The notes under the pieces are model-generated. The model saw nothing but the letters and a program-made list of their open reading frames with translations, did no database searches and was not told the DNA's origin. Source: JBHELG01 sp046263195 (GTDB taxonomy: Bacteria; Actinomycetota; Nitriliruptoria; Nitriliruptorales; JAHWKO01). From it: 16,662 nt of DNA. This document shows, piece by piece, positions 1-9,112 of the stretch; the first letter of the stretch is position 1, and every line of letters begins with the position of its first letter. The stretch spans positions 1 through 16,662 of the forward strand of contig JBHELG010000147.1 of the NCBI GenBank assembly GCA_046263195.1. The letters are read 5' to 3'. The translations under genes and the position numbers were made by a program.

Positions 1-123
1 CTGGACGATCCGGCACTCGTGCACGTTGGAAGTGGCGGAAGACCAAGGAGGCAGCTCGGAAAGGGCCGAGCGTACGGCGTCCTCGGTGTCCAACATATTC
101 GGCCGCAATCTGTCGGTAACCAT
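1..123 (-). CDS. Partial unrecognised protein, N-terminal 41 codons
   Basis: An ATG at 123-121 opens a frame that stays open to the window edge. An in-frame TGA lies at 141-139, so this is the first possible start after a stop. The segment GATGAGAG roughly 10 bases upstream is a weak ribosome binding site. The translation begins MVTDRLRPNMLDTEDAVRSA and continues with a Leu-Pro-Pro-Trp stretch. Codon choice is compatible with a coding frame. The layout (an acidic helix, then a Leu-Pro-x-Trp turn) loosely recalls the N-terminus of pterin-4a-carbinolamine dehydratases, but that is only an impression from 41 residues and I assign no function. It lies on the same strand as, and downstream of, the histidine kinase ending at 351. 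The 227 bases between them (124-350) show no gene or clear terminator. Confidence 0.35.
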   Translation of the reverse strand, partial: MVTDRLRPNMLDTEDAVRSALSELPPWSSATSNVHECRIVQ

Positions 124-350
124 TGCGTCGGGATGCTCTCATCACCCGGAAAAAGGTGGAAGGGCGGTAAGTCGTAGATGAAAAATCTCTCACGCAGCTC
201 TCGGTCTGCTTGCACGCATCACCCCAGGCATCACCGGCTCTAAAGACGTGCGGCCTTGTGGATTGACCGCTGCGACGAGGACCCGCGCTAGGGGTCGCGA
301 CGGAGCGCTGCTCAGGGAGGCAGCGGAACAGGCAGTGCACGAAGCAATTT

Positions 351-1814
351 CTAGCGCGGTGGGGCGGCAGCCGGCACCGTGTAAGAGAAGGTCGAGCCTT
401 CGCCCTTCACAGTGTCGACCGAGATGGTGCCACCCTGCCCCTCCGCCAGCGCCTTGGCGATGTGAAGGCCCATCCCGATGCCCTCGACGGTGCCGTTGCC
501 TCGCTCCGCCAAACGGGAGAACGGGCGAAACAATTGGGGGAGGTCATCAGGATTGATCCCGACTCCCTCGTCGCGAACGCTGATTACGAGGTGATCACCG
601 CGGTCGACCACCGAGACGTGTACGGTGCTCGTCTGTGGCGAGAACTTCAGGGCATTCGTCAGCAGATTGTTCAGGATCTGAACTTGACGGACCTCGTCCG
701 CGAGCACGGCGGGTAGCGGCGACCCTCGGGACAATTCGATGCTCCGGCCCGTTGCGCTGCGCATCCCGTTTACCACGCGTTCGACGAGGCTTCCGAGATC
801 GATCGCTCGCAGGTCGTAGCTGAACTCACCGGAGTCGATCCGAGCCATCGTGAGGATGTCTGCCACAAGCCTTTCGATCTGCGCGGCGTTGTTGCTGGCC
901 TTGGTCAAATATTCCTCTATCTCTGCGTCTCCAAACTCCGACCGCCCGTCGCGCACCAGGCGGAGGAACTCCGAAATCAACGTCGCGGGGGTTCGAATGT
1001 CGTGCACCACCATTGCTACGAACTCGTTCCGCAGCCGATCCAGCTCACGTAGGCGGTCCAGCGCGACCTCGAGTTCGTTCTGTTTGCGCCTCAAGGCCCT
1101 GCTCTCGTGGATCCCTGCGCTCGCCTCTTGTTGGAGTAGCGCGACGGCGCGCAGTCTGTCGTGGGGATCCGTGAGCTTCGAGTAGCTCTCGCCGGGGATG
1201 ACATCGGTGTGCTGCTGACACACGGTACGAAACGGCGCCCCGCTCTCCTCCCGGGTGAAGACCCGCATCGGATAGGCACACATCAAAGTGAAGTCACGGT
1301 TTTCAGCCAGCTCGTTCCACAGGTCCTCGAGTGCGATGGCGGCAGGGATGTTGCCCTCTTCCCACAGCAGCGCCACCATCTCGCCGTATATGCGCAAGCG
1401 GCGACCGCCCTCTATCGCCTCGTCCATCAGTCCGGACAGGAGCGCGCGGAAGCGCTCGGGGTCCGGGACCCCCTCCTCCATGAACCCCGCCAGCGTCCGA
1501 CCAGCATCGAGGTCGATCAGCTGGCCGCGCCGGCGGGCGGTCGTGATGTCGAGCCCCTCCCCGACGAGCGCCGCCTCGAACTTCTGGCGGTGCTCGCTGG
1601 TGGCCACGATGATCGCAGCGTCGCCTCCAGCCAACGCCGGAGCGAGGAATTGGACACCAGACGCGACCAAGAACTCGTCGCTCTCGTAGAACTCCACGAG
1701 GTGGCTTCCAGCCGGCGGCGTGGAGAGACGCTCCCGCGCCGGCTCAGCTGCTACAGCCTGCAACGGATCCAAGGAGATGCTCCGTGCCAGGTAGCGAGCC
1801 TCGCAGAGGCTCAA
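351..1814 (-). CDS. MEDS-domain sensor histidine kinase
   Basis: Predicted soluble histidine kinase of up to 487 residues. Residues about 38-195 match the MEDS (DcmR-like sensory) domain: the HLVEFYESDEFLVASGVQFL opening, a GGDAAIIVAT strand, and the CAYPMRVF end. This domain is known from methanogen and methylotroph regulators and is common in actinobacterial kinases; its ligand is usually unknown. A charged helix (235-265, probably coiled coil) leads to a HisKA domain with the phospho-acceptor His271 in VVHDIRTPA. The HATPase follows: N-box Asn387 (LLTNALKFS), G1 box DEGVGI (415-420), F box LFRPFSRL, G2 box GIGMGL (445-450). No transmembrane segment is seen. The start shown is TTG at 1814, the first after an in-frame TGA (1829), but has no clear ribosome binding site. 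TTG at 1772, preceded by GGAG with 7-base spacing, is a good alternative. No response regulator is adjacent, so it is an orphan kinase here. Confidence 0.88.
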   Translation of the reverse strand: MSLCEARYLARSISLDPLQAVAAEPARERLSTPPAGSHLVEFYESDEFLVASGVQFLAPALAGGDAAIIVATSEHRQKFEAALVGEGLDITTARRRGQLIDLDAGRTLAGFMEEGVPDPERFRALLSGLMDEAIEGGRRLRIYGEMVALLWEEGNIPAAIALEDLWNELAENRDFTLMCAYPMRVFTREESGAPFRTVCQQHTDVIPGESYSKLTDPHDRLRAVALLQQEASAGIHESRALRRKQNELEVALDRLRELDRLRNEFVAMVVHDIRTPATLISEFLRLVRDGRSEFGDAEIEEYLTKASNNAAQIERLVADILTMARIDSGEFSYDLRAIDLGSLVERVVNGMRSATGRSIELSRGSPLPAVLADEVRQVQILNNLLTNALKFSPQTSTVHVSVVDRGDHLVISVRDEGVGINPDDLPQLFRPFSRLAERGNGTVEGIGMGLHIAKALAEGQGGTISVDTVKGEGSTFSYTVPAAAPPR

Positions 1815-1919
1815 GACGTTGGCCCGTCACGATATAGCTTCGCCGTTCGTTCCGCCCGGGGACGAGGGCGTCCTTCGCGGGAGACCGCGACGGGCGGGAC
1901 CTCGATGAGGAGCGGGCAG

Positions 1920-2684
1920 TCATGCCATCAGCTCACGGGCCGAGAAGTAGATGCCGAACACGACGAGCAGCCAGCCGAATGCCTTGCGGATCTTGCGCTG
2001 CACCATTGCCTGGGCGAGGTGGGCAGCGACGAAGGCCCCCGGGACGGCTGTGACGGCAAGGAGCCCCGCGACACGCCAGTCGATGTTGCCGACGATCCCA
2101 TGAGTGATGACGGTGGGCACTGAGAGTCCGACGATGACAGCGAGGCTCGTTCCAGCCGCGGGACGCATCCTCAGACCGAAAGCCAGCAGGTAGAGCGGGA
2201 CGAGCAGGAAGCCGCCGCCGTTGGCGAGCAGGCCCGTCAGCAGTCCCACGATCGCCGTGGCGGCCACCAGGAGCGGTCCACTCTCACGCCGGTGGCTACC
2301 TGCCGCTCGCGTCTCCTCGCCAATGGGGCGTACGAGCCGCGCCCCGACCACCGCGACGGCGATTCCTGCGGCCACCAATAGGGCACGTCCGCCGACCACG
2401 CGGGCCAGTAGGGCTCCTGCCACGCCGAAGGGCACCGCTCCCAGGAGGGACAGGCCGGCGACTCTCCACTGGACCTCGTCTGATCGCACATAGGCGACGC
2501 CAGCGCTAGCGGCGATGGGAATGGTGACGGGAAGGGGGGATGCGACGGCTTGCAGGCCCTCCACTCCCAGCAGCGCCAGCAGCGGCGTGGCGATGGACGC
2601 CCCTCCGATGCCGAACATGCCCGACAGTAGTCCCACTACCGCGCCCACACCCAGTAGCCACGTCCATCCGACCGTCTCTGTCAC
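1920..2684 (-). CDS. TauE/SafE-family (TSUP) membrane exporter
   Basis: Integral membrane protein of about 254 residues, the usual size for the TauE/SafE (TSUP, DUF81) family, whose members move sulfite, sulfonates or other small organic anions across the inner membrane. The family's internal duplication is visible: GLLSGMFGIGGASIATPLL near the N-terminus and GLLTGLLANGGGFLLVPLYL in the second half. About eight hydrophobic helices are separated by a short charged loop (IGEETRAAGSHRRES) between the halves. The start is GTG at 2684; a TTG lies two codons upstream at 2690 but directly abuts the GGGAGG sequence, leaving no spacer, whereas the GTG is 6 bases away. It lies 49 bases downstream of the broken cyclase-regulator gene on the same strand and 105 bases ahead of the MEDS kinase. 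The substrate cannot be told from sequence; no sulfur-metabolism gene is nearby. Confidence 0.88.
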   Translation of the reverse strand: MTETVGWTWLLGVGAVVGLLSGMFGIGGASIATPLLALLGVEGLQAVASPLPVTIPIAASAGVAYVRSDEVQWRVAGLSLLGAVPFGVAGALLARVVGGRALLVAAGIAVAVVGARLVRPIGEETRAAGSHRRESGPLLVAATAIVGLLTGLLANGGGFLLVPLYLLAFGLRMRPAAGTSLAVIVGLSVPTVITHGIVGNIDWRVAGLLAVTAVPGAFVAAHLAQAMVQRKIRKAFGWLLVVFGIYFSARELMA

Positions 2685-2690
2685 GGTCAA

Positions 2691-2696
2691 CCTCCC
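2691..2696 (-). promoter_or_regulatory. Ribosome binding site for the TauE-like gene
   Basis: GGGAGG on the minus strand. Spacing to the GTG at 2684 is 6 bases, but it is zero to the TTG at 2690. It therefore decides the start of the exporter in favour of GTG. Confidence 0.6.
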
Positions 2697-2733
2697 GAGG
2701 CGGCTTCGTCACCGCCCACCTGGGGGACACCAG

Positions 2734-5279
2734 CTAGTCGTCCAGGAATGTGCGGGCGATTTCTGCGACGTCCCCCATGATCGCCTTCTCGAGCACTGCC
2801 TCTCCTACGCGCTCTCGCAAGGCATCGGAAGCCCCGACGAGGCGCAGTGCCCGCTCATGCTGTCCGCGCAGCAGGGCGAGGTCGGCGAACGCGTAGAGAG
2901 CCCACTCCGTCCCCATCAGGTTGTCGAGTTGACGGAATACGGAAAGGCTGGCGCGGTAACGTCTCTCGGCGGCCTCGCCGTTGCCCTCCTTCCTGGCCAC
3001 CACCCCCAGGTTGAATTCCGCGAACGCGCTCCACCAGGGTCATGCAGGTCCGTGAACGCCTCCAAGGCGTCCTCGAACAGCGGCCGTGCCTGTCCCGGCC
3101 GCTCCTCGAGGAGTGCGAGCAGGCCAAGTACCATGTTGCATTCGTTGGCCTTCTGTCGGTTACCGAGACCGATGTTGCGCTCCCTGGCCTCCTCCAGGTT
3201 CACTCGCGCCACCTCAAGGCGACCGGCGTACATTTGGGCCACGCCGAGCTCCTCGAGGGCGTCGGCGACACCACGCGGCTCACCCAGTTCGCGGTGGATG
3301 GACACCGCTTCCTCTGCCAAGCCCAGATACGCCTCGGTTTCGCCCTGCCAGGAGATCAGATCTGCCGCGACGGTCAACGCTCGAGCCCGCAGCAGCGTCC
3401 TTTCGGCGGCCCCCGGCAGTGCAAGCAGCTCTCGGAGCCAGCGCACCCCTTCGTGGAGGTGACTCCCGAGTCGCCAGAAGCTGCGAAGGGCCACAGAGAG
3501 CCGCAAACCGAGTTCAGCTGCGCCGGACTGCAGCGCCCAGCCCAGAGCCGAGCGGAAGTTGTCGAGGTCGCGCTCCAGTCGCCGGGTCCAAGTCCCCTGC
3601 TCGGGGCCTGACAGCGCGTCGGACGCCTGTTCGGCGATCTCGATCAAGTGCTCGGCGTGGCGGCGGCGGATGGCCGCTTCCTCCCCGGATTCCGCGAGCC
3701 GCTCGAGTCCGTACTCGCGGATCGTCTCGAGCATGGCGAACCGGGCCTCCCCCTCGCCCGTGTCCACGCTCCGAACAAGGTTGTTGTCACCAGGGAGACG
3801 AGGCCATCCAGCGTGTCCAGCCCCAGCTCCCCCTGGGGGTTGGCCACCGCCTCCACCGCTTCCAAGCTGACCCCACCGGCGAAGACCGTCAGACGCGAGA
3901 ACATGCGCCGCTGCGGCTCGTCGAGCAGCTCGTAGGACCACTCGATCGTGCGACGCAGGGTGCGCTGCCGCTCCGGCAGGTTGCGATCCTGGGAGGCAAG
4001 CAGCGGCAGACGCTACTCGAGGCGTGCCAGCAGCGCCTGGGGTGGCAGAGGCTTGACGAGGCTTGCAGCGAGTTCGATGGCGAGGGGCAGCCCGTCGAGT
4101 CGAACAGTGATCTCTGCCACCGCGACCGCGTTGTCGCGGTGAGGCGGAAGTCCGGCTTGGCGGCTACGGCCCGCTCGGCGAACAGCGCCACCGACTCGAA
4201 CCGTGCCAGGGCTTCGAGGCCGGGCAGGTGGCGGGGGTCGGCAAGCGCGAGCGGGGGCACTGGGAACTGCTGCTCCCCGTAGAGGTGCAACGGCGCGCGG
4301 CTGGTGACCAGTGCCTTGACTCCGGGGGCAGCGCGTAGCAGTGGTTCGAGGACGCTGGGGCCGGCGCCGGTGACCTGCTCGAAGTTGTCCAGGACGAGCA
4401 GAAGCTCCTGGTCCCGCAGGTGGTCTCTCAACGTGTCGAGCATCGGGCGTCCTGCCTCCTCGCGCACGCCGAGGGCGCCGGCGATGGCTGTGGCGACCAG
4501 CTCGGGGAGCGTCACCGCAGAGAGGTCGACGAAGAACACGCCGTCGGAAAAGTCAGCGAGGGCCTCCGCAGCGACCTGCAGCCCCAGGCGGGTCTTGCCC
4601 GTGCCTCCGGGCCCCGTCAGGGTGACCAGACGGTGGCCGTCCAGAAGCTCGCGCGTGCGGACGATCTCCTCGGCCCGCCCGATGAAGGCGGTGAGCTGGG
4701 GCGGCAGATTGCTGCGCCGGGCATCGAGACTGCGGGGCGGGGGGAAGTCCTGCTCCAGCCCCTCGATCGCCACCTGGTGAGGCGTTCCGGTGCGGTGAGG
4801 TCCTTCAGGCGATGCTCGCCGAGGTCCCGCAACCGCGTTGCAGCTGGCAGGTTCCGTTCGACCAGCGAGACGGTGGCCTTGGAGAGCAGAACTTGACCGC
4901 CGTGACCCGCCCCGGCGATGCGAGCCGCCCGGTTGACGTCCATCCCCAGGTAGTTGTCCCCTCCGAGGATCCCTTCCCCTGTGTGCAGTCCCATCCTCAC
5001 GCGCATCGCCACCCCCTCGGGCCACGCTGTCTTCGTCAGCTCACGTTGAGCCTGGACCGCCGCACGCACGGCTCCGCTCGGTGTGGAGAACACCGCGAAG
5101 AAGGAATCGCCCTCGGTGCTGACCTCACAGCCCTCGCCCTCGGTGATGGCTGCTCGCAGGATGGCATCGTGGCGAGCCTGGACGTCGCGGTAGCGCGCGC
5201 CGAGCTCCTCCAACAGCCGGGTCGACCCCTCCACGTCGGTGAACAGGAAGGTGACGATCCCCGACGGCAGGTGACGCAT
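2734..5279 (-). pseudogene. Broken class III cyclase - ATPase - TPR regulator (four frameshifts plus one stop)
   Basis: Starts at ATG 5279 (MRHLPSGIVTFLFTDVEGST) and ends at 2734. The first 165 or so residues are a class III adenylate/guanylate cyclase domain with key motifs present: FLFTDVEGST (first metal Asp), STEGDSFFAVF (second metal Asp) and GMDVNRAARI (Asn/Arg pair). An AAA/NB-ARC-like ATPase follows, with Walker A GPGGTGKT and a LLLVLDNFEQV Walker B region, then a TPR-rich tail. No C-terminal LuxR or SARP DNA-binding domain is visible. Homology jumps frame at about 4779, 4135, 3788 and 3028, each time by the loss of one base (or gain of two). An in-frame TAG lies at 4015-4013 within LARLE-stop-RLPLLAS. 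The span is 2546 bases; adding four gives 2550, exactly 850 codons. Because such domain fusions are common in actinobacteria, the intact ancestor was probably a signalling regulator. The lesions are not in homopolymers and neighbouring genes are intact, so real decay is more likely than sequencing error, but error is not excluded. Confidence 0.85.
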
Positions 5280-5415
5280 GTCCGTTCCGGTCGCGCAGCC
5301 AGGGCGGCCCTGGGAACAGTAGAGGCCCCAGAGCAGCTGCGAACCCCCACATTCCCCCGCGCAGGCGGCTGACTCCCGTGGGCGCTGCCGGTGCCGGGTT
5401 GGCCAGGCGGTTGCT

Positions 5416-6360
5416 TCAACCGGCGGCGGCCCCTTCAAACGTCTCAAACGTCGGCGCCGGCTCCCTGACCCGGGAGGCGTCACCGGAAGGCCGCAGCGCG
5501 CCCACGTAGACGCCTATCAGGATCAAGGCTCCCCCGAAGAGCAGCGCGGCGGTGACGGGCTCGCTGTCGAGCCACGCGGAAAGCGCGACGGCGACGGGGG
5601 GGATGAGCAGGTCGATGTATACCGCACGGGACGCCGACCATGACCTGATCACGAAGAGGAAGAGCACAAACACGACCACCGAGCCGAGGACGACCAGGTA
5701 GGCGAGGGCGGCCCAGGTCGCCGCTTGGCGCGGGAGCATCAGCGTCTCCCCGGCGAGCACGGAGCCGGCCAGCAGGACGATGCCTCCCACCGCCATGCCG
5801 ACGGCATTCATGGTGACCGGGTGGATGGACGGGTATCGGCGCGCCAATACCGCGGCTTCCGCAAAGCACGACACGCCCGCTATCCCAGCGAGGAAGGCGA
5901 GCAGCGGCACGGAGCCATCCGGCGATGCGCTGGAGACAACCGCAACCCCTGCCAGGGCCAGAGTGCCTCCCACGATCCCCGACAGGCGCAGTCGTTCCTG
6001 GCGCTGTACTACCGCGAGGAGCAATGTGGCCAGCGGGACGAGCGCCAGGAGTGTGGAGGCGAGCCCGGCCTGCATGTGGGCCAGCGTGTAGTAGGCGAAC
6101 CCGAACGCGCCCGCGAAGTTGAGCATGCCGAACAGCACCGCACCCCTGAGGGCGCGCCCACGCGGCAAGCCGAGCCGCATCGCAGCCACGACCAGCAGGA
6201 GGAGTGCCGCAGCCAGCGCGAAGCGCAGGCCCGCTCCCCACAGCGGGGCGAGTTCCTTGACCGTGAAACGGACTCCCACGGCGTTCCCGCCGGCGAGGAC
6301 GCCGCTCATGACGAACGCGGTCACCGTCGCACGATCGTCCTGCCGAAATTCCGAGAACAT
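5416..6360 (-). CDS. DMT-superfamily (EamA) transporter
   Basis: Polytopic inner-membrane protein of 314 residues, a typical length for the ten-helix drug/metabolite transporter family. Two EamA repeats are visible. The first runs from about residue 14 (VMSGVLAGGNAVGVRFTVKE) to about 145. The second runs from about 152 to 290, ending in the helix LLFGGALILIGVYVGAL. A motif typical of the family, FAYYTLAHMQAGLASTLLAL, sits in the third to fourth helices. The hydrophilic tail (SGDASRVREPAPTFETFEGA) is cytoplasmic by the usual topology. The ATG at 6360 is preceded by GGGAGGA about 4 bases upstream, a strong ribosome binding site. The gene follows the LAL regulator by 91 bases on the same strand, so regulator and transporter may be co-expressed. 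The substrate is not predictable: family members export amino acids, metabolites or drugs. Confidence 0.9.
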   Translation of the reverse strand: MFSEFRQDDRATVTAFVMSGVLAGGNAVGVRFTVKELAPLWGAGLRFALAAALLLLVVAAMRLGLPRGRALRGAVLFGMLNFAGAFGFAYYTLAHMQAGLASTLLALVPLATLLLAVVQRQERLRLSGIVGGTLALAGVAVVSSASPDGSVPLLAFLAGIAGVSCFAEAAVLARRYPSIHPVTMNAVGMAVGGIVLLAGSVLAGETLMLPRQAATWAALAYLVVLGSVVVFVLFLFVIRSWSASRAVYIDLLIPPVAVALSAWLDSEPVTAALLFGGALILIGVYVGALRPSGDASRVREPAPTFETFEGAAAG

Positions 6361-6428
6361 GGTTCCTCCCGTTCGTGACCCTCGCGCATCGACGGTACGA
6401 ACGGCGAACTCTCGCCCGCATCGGGAGG

Positions 6429-6446
6429 GATCCCCATAGTGGGATC
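6429..6446. repeat. Short dyad GATCCC-6-GGGATC between LAL regulator and EamA transporter
   Basis: Perfect 6-base inverted arms (6429-6434 and 6441-6446) around a 6-base spacer. It begins 6 bases past the LAL stop codon and lies about 70 bases upstream of the transporter start. It has no following U-tract, so it is not a classical terminator. It could be an operator for the transporter or chance; 6-base arms are weak evidence. Confidence 0.25.
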
Positions 6447-6451
6447 ACGAC

Positions 6452-9112
6452 CTACCTATCTTGCGAGCTACCTGTCTTCGGGCTGATCGCCAGCCGGATG
6501 GCCTCAGCGGCGGCTTCGCTCCGGGTGCGGACATTGAGTTTGCGCAGGATCGCCGAGACGTGGTGGTCCACGGTCTTTCTCGACAGGAACAGCCGCTCGG
6601 CTATCTCGGCGTTGTGAAGCCCTTCGCTGAGGAGAGCGAGCACTTCCACCTCACGAGAGGTGAGGTTGGCGGGATTGCGCCGCGTCGTGGGACGAGGACC
6701 GCGCGGCACGCGGCGCACGCCGCGTTCCCGAAGACGACGCGCGACGATGTCCACTGCCGGATGGGCGCCCAGCCGATGGAGTTGGTCCCGGGCCCGCAGC
6801 AGGGGCTCCTCAGCGTCGGCGTCGGCGAGCGCCAAGGCGGCCTCGTAGGGACACCCGAGCTGCGTCCACAGCTCGGCCGCGCGTTCCCAATGACCGGCGA
6901 TCTGCGCCGCGTAGTTTTCGGGGACGCCGTCGGGGACCATTTCACGGACCCCGGCGCGCCAACGCCACAAGGCGAGCTCGCTGTAGCCCCACGGAGCCCG
7001 CAGTTGCAGCGCTAGCTGGAAAACAGCCTGCGTCGCTTCCACGGCGGCCTCGGGCCGACCTTCGAGCCAGGCGGCCTCGGCTCGGGCGGCCGCCACGGGG
7101 GCCCCCCGCAGGAGCTCCTCGGCGGGTGCCAGTGCGGAGGCCTCGTCGAGCGCCTGCCACACGCCCGTCTCGCCCCGACGGGCACGAACCAGGCCGACCA
7201 CGGGCAGCGCGAACACGCGGTACGGCCTCGTGTCCTCCCGCAGTGCAGCCTGGGCGGAGGTCACCGCACGCGTCCACTGTCCCCGGTCTAGCTCGAGGCG
7301 GGCGCGCTGGGCGAGCTGAATGAGGCGGTAGTTGCTCAGGTCCCGTTCCGTTGCGTACTCGATGCCACGTTCCAGGACCCGCTCGGCCAGGTCGTAGGAG
7401 CGTGTCCTGACCGCCGCGATGGCCAACAGGCTGAAGGCCCGGCCGGCGGCCTCCTCGAACCCCTCCCGCAATGCGAGCTCGAGGCTGCGCTCGAGCTTCT
7501 CGCGACCTTCCGCCAGGCCATTGAGGAGCTCGTGGGTTCCGACGTTGGTCAGCGCATGACACAGGATCTCCGGCTCGTCAAGGCGCTGTCCCAGCTCGAT
7601 CGCTCGGGTCCCCCAGGCGTAGATCGCGTCGGCGTCCTCCTCGAACATGGACAGGGTGCTGTAGGCCCAGGCAAGCTCGCGGCCAGGCGGTAGCTCCTCG
7701 AGCAATCCCACGGCCTCGCGCCCCGACTGCTTGGCCTGGGGTACCTCGCCGACGTAGAAGCGCAGCCGCGAAAGCCGTCGTAGCGCATCGCCCACCTGGC
7801 GCAGGTTGCCGGCGCTGCGATGCACCTCCAGCGCACGCTCCTCCGCCTCGATGGCCGCGGGGAACTGGCCCGTGAGGTAGCACTCCTGCGCCCGGCCCTC
7901 CAACAGCCGGACCAGTGTCTGCGGTGGGGCGGCGTTGGCGAAGCGGAGCGCCCGTGCGTACTGGGCGGCGGCTTCGCGGTGCGCGCCGAGCGCCGCGGCC
8001 CGGAGGGCCGCGACCGGGGCGTAGCGCAGTACCGCCTCCGGGTCGTGCGCTGCCTCCGCGTGGTGCGCGAGGCGAGCGAGGTCCGGAGCGCCCGAAGCCG
8101 GGGCGGCGAGCGCGGTCAACATCGCACGGTGGAGCCAGGCTCGTCGGGCAGGCGCGAGCGACGCCTCGACGGCCAGGCGCGCGAGCTCGTGCCGGAACGT
8201 CACACCGCCGGGTACCACAACGAGCATGCCCGCAGCCACGCATTCGTCGAGAAACGCGATGTCCTCGCCGACGGCCTCGAGAAGCCACAACTCGGCCTGG
8301 CCGGGTACGACCGCGACCGCCTCGAGCACGACGCTGCCTCCGCGACTCAGGCGGGCGGCGCGGGCGAGCACCGCGTCGCGCACGGTGACTGGAATCTCCT
8401 GACGTCCCGCTGCGAGCGCCTCGGTGACGAAGAAGGGGTTGCCAGCCGTCAAGCGGTAGAGCTCATCAACGTTGAAACCGTGCGGCTGCGCGAGCTCGGC
8501 GACCGCCGCTGGCGACAGCGGTTCGAGCTTCAGCCGCTCGATCCCGTCTCCGGTCGGCAGCTCACCTAGGAGAAGTCGGAGCGGATGAGCCCGTCCGAGC
8601 ACGTCGTCGCGATAGGTGACCAGCACGAGTGCAGGTGCATTGGCGATTCGCCGCCCCAGCAGGCGGAGCACGTCGAGGGTCGCCTGATCCGCCCAGTGCA
8701 CGTCCTCGACCACGAGGATGGTCGGCTTCTGGGCCGCCAGCTCGCCGAACAGAGCGGCCACCACCTCGTGCGGCCTGGCTTCCGAGGCCACGAGCTCCCC
8801 GAGCTCACCTCCCGCCGTCTCGGCGATGGCCAAGAACGGCCCAAGTGCACGAGGTGTGAACAGCGCGTCGCACGCACCCCAGAGGATTCTCGCAGAGTGC
8901 TGCTGATCAGCGCAGAAGTGGCGTATCAGCGTGGTCTTGCCGACCCCCGCTTCCCCCCCGATGAGGACCAATCGGCCGCCACCACCGGCTTTGACGGCGG
9001 CGAGGGAGACTTGCAAGGCAGTGAGGTAGCGGGACCGCTCGAGCAGTTGGCTCCCCCCGGCAGTCCGGCCGAGCGTCTCCCCGCCCTTCGGCACGAACTT
9101 TCCCACCGACAT
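6452..9112 (-). CDS. Large ATP-binding LuxR-family (LAL, MalT-like) transcriptional regulator
   Basis: 886 residues, the normal size for LAL regulators. These are ATP-dependent transcription activators with an N-terminal STAND/AAA ATPase and a C-terminal LuxR helix-turn-helix. Walker A is GEAGVGKTT at 53-61; Walker B is ILVVEDVHWAD at about 132-142. A long alpha-helical region rich in Ala, Leu, Arg and Glu, with TPR-like repeats (for example FPAAIEAEERALEVHRSAGN), fills about 340-750. The GerE/LuxR domain occupies about 816-876, with LTSREVEVLALLSEGLHNAE, the recognition helix LSRKTVDHHVSAILRKL, and the usual NVRTRSEAA end. The ATG at 9112 has GAGG about 5 bases upstream. The reading frame is intact, in contrast to the decayed regulator downstream. 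Its likely target is unknown; the downstream EamA transporter is the nearest co-directional gene. Confidence 0.93.
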   Translation of the reverse strand: MSVGKFVPKGGETLGRTAGGSQLLERSRYLTALQVSLAAVKAGGGGRLVLIGGEAGVGKTTLIRHFCADQQHSARILWGACDALFTPRALGPFLAIAETAGGELGELVASEARPHEVVAALFGELAAQKPTILVVEDVHWADQATLDVLRLLGRRIANAPALVLVTYRDDVLGRAHPLRLLLGELPTGDGIERLKLEPLSPAAVAELAQPHGFNVDELYRLTAGNPFFVTEALAAGRQEIPVTVRDAVLARAARLSRGGSVVLEAVAVVPGQAELWLLEAVGEDIAFLDECVAAGMLVVVPGGVTFRHELARLAVEASLAPARRAWLHRAMLTALAAPASGAPDLARLAHHAEAAHDPEAVLRYAPVAALRAAALGAHREAAAQYARALRFANAAPPQTLVRLLEGRAQECYLTGQFPAAIEAEERALEVHRSAGNLRQVGDALRRLSRLRFYVGEVPQAKQSGREAVGLLEELPPGRELAWAYSTLSMFEEDADAIYAWGTRAIELGQRLDEPEILCHALTNVGTHELLNGLAEGREKLERSLELALREGFEEAAGRAFSLLAIAAVRTRSYDLAERVLERGIEYATERDLSNYRLIQLAQRARLELDRGQWTRAVTSAQAALREDTRPYRVFALPVVGLVRARRGETGVWQALDEASALAPAEELLRGAPVAAARAEAAWLEGRPEAAVEATQAVFQLALQLRAPWGYSELALWRWRAGVREMVPDGVPENYAAQIAGHWERAAELWTQLGCPYEAALALADADAEEPLLRARDQLHRLGAHPAVDIVARRLRERGVRRVPRGPRPTTRRNPANLTSREVEVLALLSEGLHNAEIAERLFLSRKTVDHHVSAILRKLNVRTRSEAAAEAIRLAISPKTGSSQDR

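Noticed and set aside
3086..4282. Long plus-strand open frame of 398 codons opposite the broken cyclase regulator
   Set aside because: Its composition is rich in Arg, Pro and Ala with no domain; it is the GC-rich shadow of the minus-strand gene, whose homology is unmistakable.
3028..4779. Programmed -1 frameshifting as the explanation for the broken cyclase regulator
   Set aside because: The four positions lack slippery heptamers and an additional in-frame TAG is present; mutation or sequencing error is simpler.
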